The notes under the pieces: model-generated
The model's database searches: none
What the model saw: the letters and a program-made list of their open reading frames with translations, nothing else
What the model was told of the DNA's origin: nothing
Assembly (NCBI GenBank): GCA_964035545.1
Contig: OZ037765.1
Span: 32,985,004 to 33,045,003, forward strand
Source of the DNA: Bugula neritina
Taxonomy: Eukaryota > Bryozoa > Gymnolaemata > Cheilostomatida > Bugulidae
Reading direction: 5' to 3'
Length of the DNA stretch: 60,000 bases
In this document: positions 55,299 through 60,000 of the stretch, piece by piece
Position numbering within the stretch: the first letter of the stretch is position 1
Layout: each line of letters begins with the position of its first letter
Translations under genes and position numbers: made by a program

Positions 55299-57298
55299 TA
55301 TTGTGAATCTATTCAACCTCAAGTCTCTGAATAGTTCCGATAATGAGATCACATGTCTCCCCAGTAACTTCAGCCAATTATCTAGCTTGAAACATCTTGA
55401 CCTCTTTGGAAATGATAACCTGAAAGTTCTGACACCAGAGATAGCTGACATGCCTCTACTAACACATATAGATACTAAGGGTTGTGAGTCATTGACTTCA
55501 CCACCATATGAAGTTTGTCAACAAGGAGCAGGTGCTATCAAACAATACTACACAGACATTAGAAACAATGACAGTATAGAGGTTTCCATGGTAACCGTTG
55601 CTGTCATTGGTCAGACTATGTCAGGTAAAACTAGTCTGATTAAGACACTACAGAGTACAGATAGAACCAGAGTTCTTACTCACAGAGTAGATGGTGGACT
55701 TGATGATGATACAACTCATGTATTCAAAATGGAAGATGTTTGTGTAGATAATGATGTGCTGCGATTCATTGACTTTGGAGGTCATGAAATCTATCAGTCA
55801 ACATATTAGTTGATGCTGAAAGCAAGTTGCATTCCAATAGTTGTCGTCAGTCTGGAGCAGTATGAAGCCCTGCAGCATGATATTGGTGGTAATGAGGCAG
55901 TGAGACGACTGTACTTTGATTGGTTGTCACATCTCTACCTGACCTACCCTAACCTTGGACCTCCTACACTGGTGTTGACTCATTTGGATAAAATAGATGA
56001 AAGCGAGCTTGAGGCCATTGAAGAGAGCTTCTTTTATCATACCAAGTCTGTTTTTGAAATCATCAGTCGCGATGAAAAATGCAAGTGGAAAGATGGCGGT
56101 GCTTTTTCAACAATTAAACATTTTGAAGGAAAGAATATGTTCAGAGCTGAAGATATTTATAAGGTTGGAAGCGCTTACTGTGAATCTTTTATACAGCTAA
56201 AGAAGAGATTGCTGAGAGAGAGTAAGCAGTTTGTGAAAGCAATACCAACAACCTGGGTGGAAGTTGAACAAGCCTTGAAGAAGTTTGACAAAGGCCACAA
56301 ATCATTCCAAGACATCTTCAGCCAGTTTTCCAAGAGCATCTCATTAACAGAAAATCAACTTGACATCATCCTGACATACATGCACAACTGTGGCATGTTG
56401 CTCTGGTACAAGGAGGATGTGGATTTGCGTCTTTACATATTCTATCGCATCCTCATAGTTACTTCACTCCTGCAAGTTCTGTTCACTCATGATGACACAG
56501 TTTGGCAGCGGCGTCTGTCAGATTTTAGCAGTTCCACTTCGGCTGTTCAACAACTTTTTACTCTGGATGAATACAGGTCATTTGCAGATAAATTTAATTC
56601 AACAGGAATCATGCATGTTAAGCTGTTTGAACATTTGCTACGGACAGAGGCAGAATTTGTTGAGAATGCTGCCATGAGAGTTGCTGCCAACATTTTGCTG
56701 ACATTCAGAATAATGTATCACACTAAGCTAAACAATGAGGAAAGCTCCTTTATTGTGCCATACTTCTGCAAGGAGTTCCTTAGTGACAACTTACCCAACA
56801 CAGGGAGTTGTGTCACCTTTCATGCTCAGCTACGTTTTGATGGTCTTCCACTACCACAGTATGCCTACCACCAGCTTGCTGTAGACATGCTCAATTCTTT
56901 CTCTCAAGAGTCAGACTCTATAACAGCCAGAAAGAATGGAGCTCGTGTGGTGGACAAAGATGTAACCTATCAGCTGGTCCATGACTACAAGTCAGGAATA
57001 GTAAACATCCGTGTTTCCTTTGACTCCAGTCAAGTCTGCAGAGCATGGAAAGTTCTGGTTGACATCACCAACTCTTCTATCAAATACGTTGAGACCAGAT
57101 GGTGTGCTTGCAAAATAGGATGCAAATTCTTCTGTCCTCATTGTGGACTAAAGGAGGACCGCCACCCTTCCAAACTCATGAATCCCTCCTGGATCCTGTA
57201 TCGTGGCAAAAGAGAGAAATCTACTCTCCACTCATCTGAGGCTAAACACTTCACATGTAAGAAAGATCCCTCTGCACCTGAGTGTCTCCTCAACCCTA
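55299..57298 (+). CDS. Gene B Roc-COR exon with internal TAG
   Basis: 2000 bp, acceptor atgcag|TATTG, donor CCCTA|GTGAGT, phase 2 to 1. It is shorter than gene A's exon because gene A carries an extra ~16-codon piece (FGSDIFPISLPPPSVANQ). P-loop GQTMSGKT and DFGGHE are kept, the stop follows at 55807 (YQSTY then TAG), and THLDK, COR and the Cys-rich CACKIGCKFFCPHCG continue in the same frame. An ATG at 55813 could restart translation. Confidence 0.9.
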
Positions 57299-57459
57299 GT
57301 GAGTATCACATACTGTAATCATATTCTGATTGACTATATTCACATTTTATAAGCTCTTATGTATGCAACTATTATATCATTTGAGTAAGGTTTCATTACT
57401 TTATAATAGTTCAATATGTAGTTGTGTGTTCATCAATACATTCATATTACTTTTTACAG

Positions 57460-57537
57460 TCGCCAGTTTATCTGAAGAGCAGAAAGAAAATCTTTCAAGC
57501 TTTCTCAGCAAATATAAAAGATTTAACAGTTCTGAAG
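57460..57537 (+). CDS. Gene B exon: linker helix
   Basis: 78 bp, acceptor ttacag, donor GAAG|GTAAAT. It encodes ASLSEEQKENLSSFLSKYK and a few more residues, matching gene A 27942-28019 in length and phase. Confidence 0.82.
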
Positions 57538-57818
57538 GTAAATAATATACTTTTCTCATACTATGTTGAAATAGTTAGATGACTAACAATTCAACTTGCA
57601 TCATGATCTCTGTTATATTTTATAAAGACATGTTATTATGTAATAATGTCCGTTAATGGAATGTGTTAATGTAATGCTGACACATACCATTTTATTCTGT
57701 GCAATCTATCATAGCGGTGTACTACTGAACAATCAATAACAATCTTATCTTAGAATTGCGTATATACAGTACATAGTAAATATTATAGCATGCTTTATGC
57801 TAACCTGTATTACTTTAG

Positions 57819-57961
57819 ATGAGACTCAAGTTGAATCTGATGCTGACAGCGACCTTTCTGATCATGAAGATTTCTTCCTTCCTGGAGAAGAACACTATAT
57901 CAAGATGGAGGTTTCTGTAACCAGAAGAGAAAAGATTAAACAACTCTTCTATTCTAATCAG
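57819..57961 (+). CDS. Gene B exon: acidic pre-caspase linker
   Basis: 143 bp, acceptor tttag|ATGAG, donor ATCAG|GTAAC. It encodes DETQVESDADSDLSDHED and FFLPGEEHYIKMEVSVTRRE. Conservation with gene A is high despite the low-complexity composition. Confidence 0.83.
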
Positions 57962-58138
57962 GTAACTTAAGTTTCTAATGAATTTTATGTCAGCAGTACA
58001 AGATATACTTCCAACAGACTTAATACTCGCATATACACTTGAAGTGGCATTATAGTTCAACAAGTAGAAATTGGGACAGTTTGTGTTTTTCTCACTTTTC
58101 TATGTATATATCTACATACAGAACTTTAGGTTAATTAT

Positions 58139-58245
58139 ATGTGTGTATACATGTGTTTGCAGTATGTGTGTGAGTGTTTTTGTGTATGTTTGCAGTATAT
58201 GTGTATGTGTGTCTGTGTGTGCGTGTGTGTGTGCGTGTGTGTGCC

Positions 58246-58284
<39 letters not shown>

Positions 58285-58316
58285 GCGTGTGCGTGTGTGT
58301 GTGTGTGTGTATGCTC
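58139..58316. repeat. (GT)n/(GTGC) microsatellite
   Basis: Imperfect GT repeats interrupted by GTGC, GTAT and GTTTGC in the intron before the caspase p20 exon. ORFs on either strand are artefacts. Confidence 0.92.
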
Positions 58317-59141
58317 GTATTTGTGTATGCGTATGAGTCTGTAGAAGTCAGATAAACATTCGGACACAATGACTCAGTCACGAGGAGAGTGTACGTAGCT
58401 TCCATTTAGGTTGTGATTACTAGGTTTATAGTTTCTCATCAGCCTTATCCTTCCCATCAATCTGTGTAGTAACTTCAGAGAACAAAATCCTGTTCCTGAC
58501 ATATTTATAACTGGTTGGACTTGTGCCAAAGTGTCGACAATTATAACCATAGAATGTCTCTACTTTTCATTTAATTTGGAATCATAAAGTTTCTAGTCAG
58601 ATGCGGATCAACTCTGATAACATAATGTACATCTTTAAATTGACAAATCAAATAACCATAGATGCTGGTAAATAATAAAATATAACATCTGGTGAAATTA
58701 AAGGTTTTGGCTAGGCGAGCATAGTTTACACATGATCTATGGGTATTCGAATCTAGCATGAAGACACGCGGAAATTATTCACCTCTACATGATATATACT
58801 GCATTTAATAGAACCTGGCATGAATAAATTAAGGCTCTTCCATCTTATATATTGAAGTTGACCTCATCAAATATTAGAATCTCTCATTGGCTCAGCTGAA
58901 CTAGATTTGCTATTAGTTTATTCTCTAAGAGTCAACTTTGTTCATATACCTGTTCTTTGGCTATGTGCTGTCTGAACTGAAAATCAGGGTGTAGTAATAA
59001 TAACTCTTTATCATTATACAACTACTAATTAAACCTGGTGTAGTGTAAGCCCATTATCTCACTATACAGAAAGTAAGGTTACTATGAATTACACAGTTTA
59101 GCAGTTGTTCTGATGTACAACTATATAGTGTATGTATGAAG
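58317..59141. other. Gene B intron before caspase p20: nothing recognised
   Basis: AT-rich, no repeat or exon seen. Its acceptor (tatgtatgaag|GTGTAC) has a weak pyrimidine tract compared with gene A's. Confidence 0.45.
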
Positions 59142-59315
59142 GTGTACAGAATGAGTGAGACTGTAAGAGGGAGAGCTCTGATTATCAACAACAACACTTT
59201 CTCTGAATCCTCTCAGCTTCATAGAAAGGGTTCCCTGAAAGATGTGTCCAATATTCGGACAATTTTGGCACTTCTGGACTTTGAGGTAGATGTGAGACAT
59301 GACAGAACCGCTGAG
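59142..59315 (+). CDS. Gene B exon: caspase p20, first half
   Basis: 174 bp as in gene A, donor GCTGAG|GTGACT. It encodes VYRMSETVRGRALIINNN, LHRKGSLKDVSNIRTILA, then LLDFEVDVRHDRTAE. Confidence 0.9.
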
Positions 59316-59401
59316 GTGACTAAATACCTTTATTTTATTTTCTGTAACTCACAGATCTACAAATAGAATTATATTATATGAAAATTATGTGTTGTTTATA
59401 G

Positions 59402-59633
59402 GAGATGCTGAAAGATATCAAAGAAGAAACTCAACAACCAGACAATGAAGACTATGGTATGCATGTCACTGTACTCATGTCTCATGGTGGAACATTTGGT
59501 GCTCACGGAATTCTCTACGGAACTGATGAGAAACCGGTCAAGCTCACAGAAATCTTTGATCTGTTGTCTTCTAAAAACTTCAAGCACATGGCTGGTAAAC
59601 CCAAAGTGGTGATTGTGGTGGCTTGTAGAAGTG
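59402..59633 (+). CDS. Gene B exon: caspase p20, catalytic His and Cys
   Basis: 232 bp, acceptor tatag|GAGATG, donor AGTG|GTGAGT. Catalytic His in LMSHGGTFGAHGILYGTD and catalytic Cys in VIVVACRS, with the Gly completed by the next exon if spliced (ACRSG-like). It is the last exon in the window. The 367 bp that follow are intron. Confidence 0.9.
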
Positions 59634-60000
59634 GTGAGTAGAGTTTTTACTTATTCCTGCTTTACAAGCTCTTTTGAATCTGTTGTGTGTTTTACTCTCT
59701 AACTCATTGTTACTAAAGGAGGATAGAGACTTTCAGCATTTTTCTCATACATGGTAAAGCATTCTATTAACAGAACATCCCTTTGACTTTTGGATTACTA
59801 AATCTGAAATCTGACTGAATCTAAATAAATTTTTTTTGAACGGATGCTTTTGAATTTTAAAAATATGTCTGACATTTGTAAGTTGTAGCACTTACAGTAT
59901 GTTGTAGCCTGTATTTTATACTGTTTACAAATGAACTTTTAAACTGGAGTTTGGGGGTCACTAAATCGCAGCTAGACTATACATCTATCTAGCATAGAAC

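Noticed and set aside
59142-59633. Gene B caspase exons as a separate downstream gene
   Set aside because: Exon lengths, phases and linker exons between COR and caspase match gene A, where the frame is continuous. One gene is the simpler reading.

Overview
The window is AT-rich animal DNA. Genes are split by GT-AG introns of roughly 0.1-6 kb, and Ty3/Gypsy, BEL/Pao, Penelope-like, LINE, SINE and non-autonomous TIR elements sit between and inside them. The host looks like a marine invertebrate, possibly a sponge. That placement is inference from gene content (ROCO and caspase families, multi-family transposon load) and not from a marker gene.

The core is a tandem pair of paralogous plus-strand genes. 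Gene A (promoter near 8716, stop at 32550) is complete. It encodes a predicted protein of about 1374 residues: a short N-terminal domain, six exons carrying two leucine-rich repeats (LRRs) each, a Roc GTPase plus COR domain in one 2-kb exon, a Cys-rich segment, an acidic linker, and a caspase (p20 with the His and Cys motifs, then p10). Gene B (promoter near 43968, running off the right end) has the same promoter, exon order, exon lengths and phases, but one in-frame TAG inside the Roc domain. The layout suggests an LRR sensor, a GTPase switch and a protease effector in one polypeptide. All LRR exons are symmetric (phase 2/2), 138 bp long in 11 of 12 cases, share flanking intron sequence, and differ mostly at exposed LRR positions on a constant framework.

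Layout: 1-846 unannotated; 847-7346 a GC-rich Ty3/Gypsy element with intact gag and pol, a textbook -1 frameshift site and a truncated 5' LTR; 7950-8519 a solo LTR; 8716-32550 gene A, whose introns hold three copies of a ~0.76-kb TIR element, a decayed BEL/Pao element, a dead Penelope-like element and several satellites; 34370-40949 a 5'-truncated LINE split by a young Ty3/Gypsy element with 5-bp target duplication; 41486-41605 an isolated caspase-like exon; 42038-43967 a long-TIR element abutting gene B's promoter; 43968-60000 gene B, with SINEs, a small TIR element and long TA or GT tracts in its introns.

All exon borders were read by eye from splice signals, frame continuity and A/B comparison; there is no transcript evidence.
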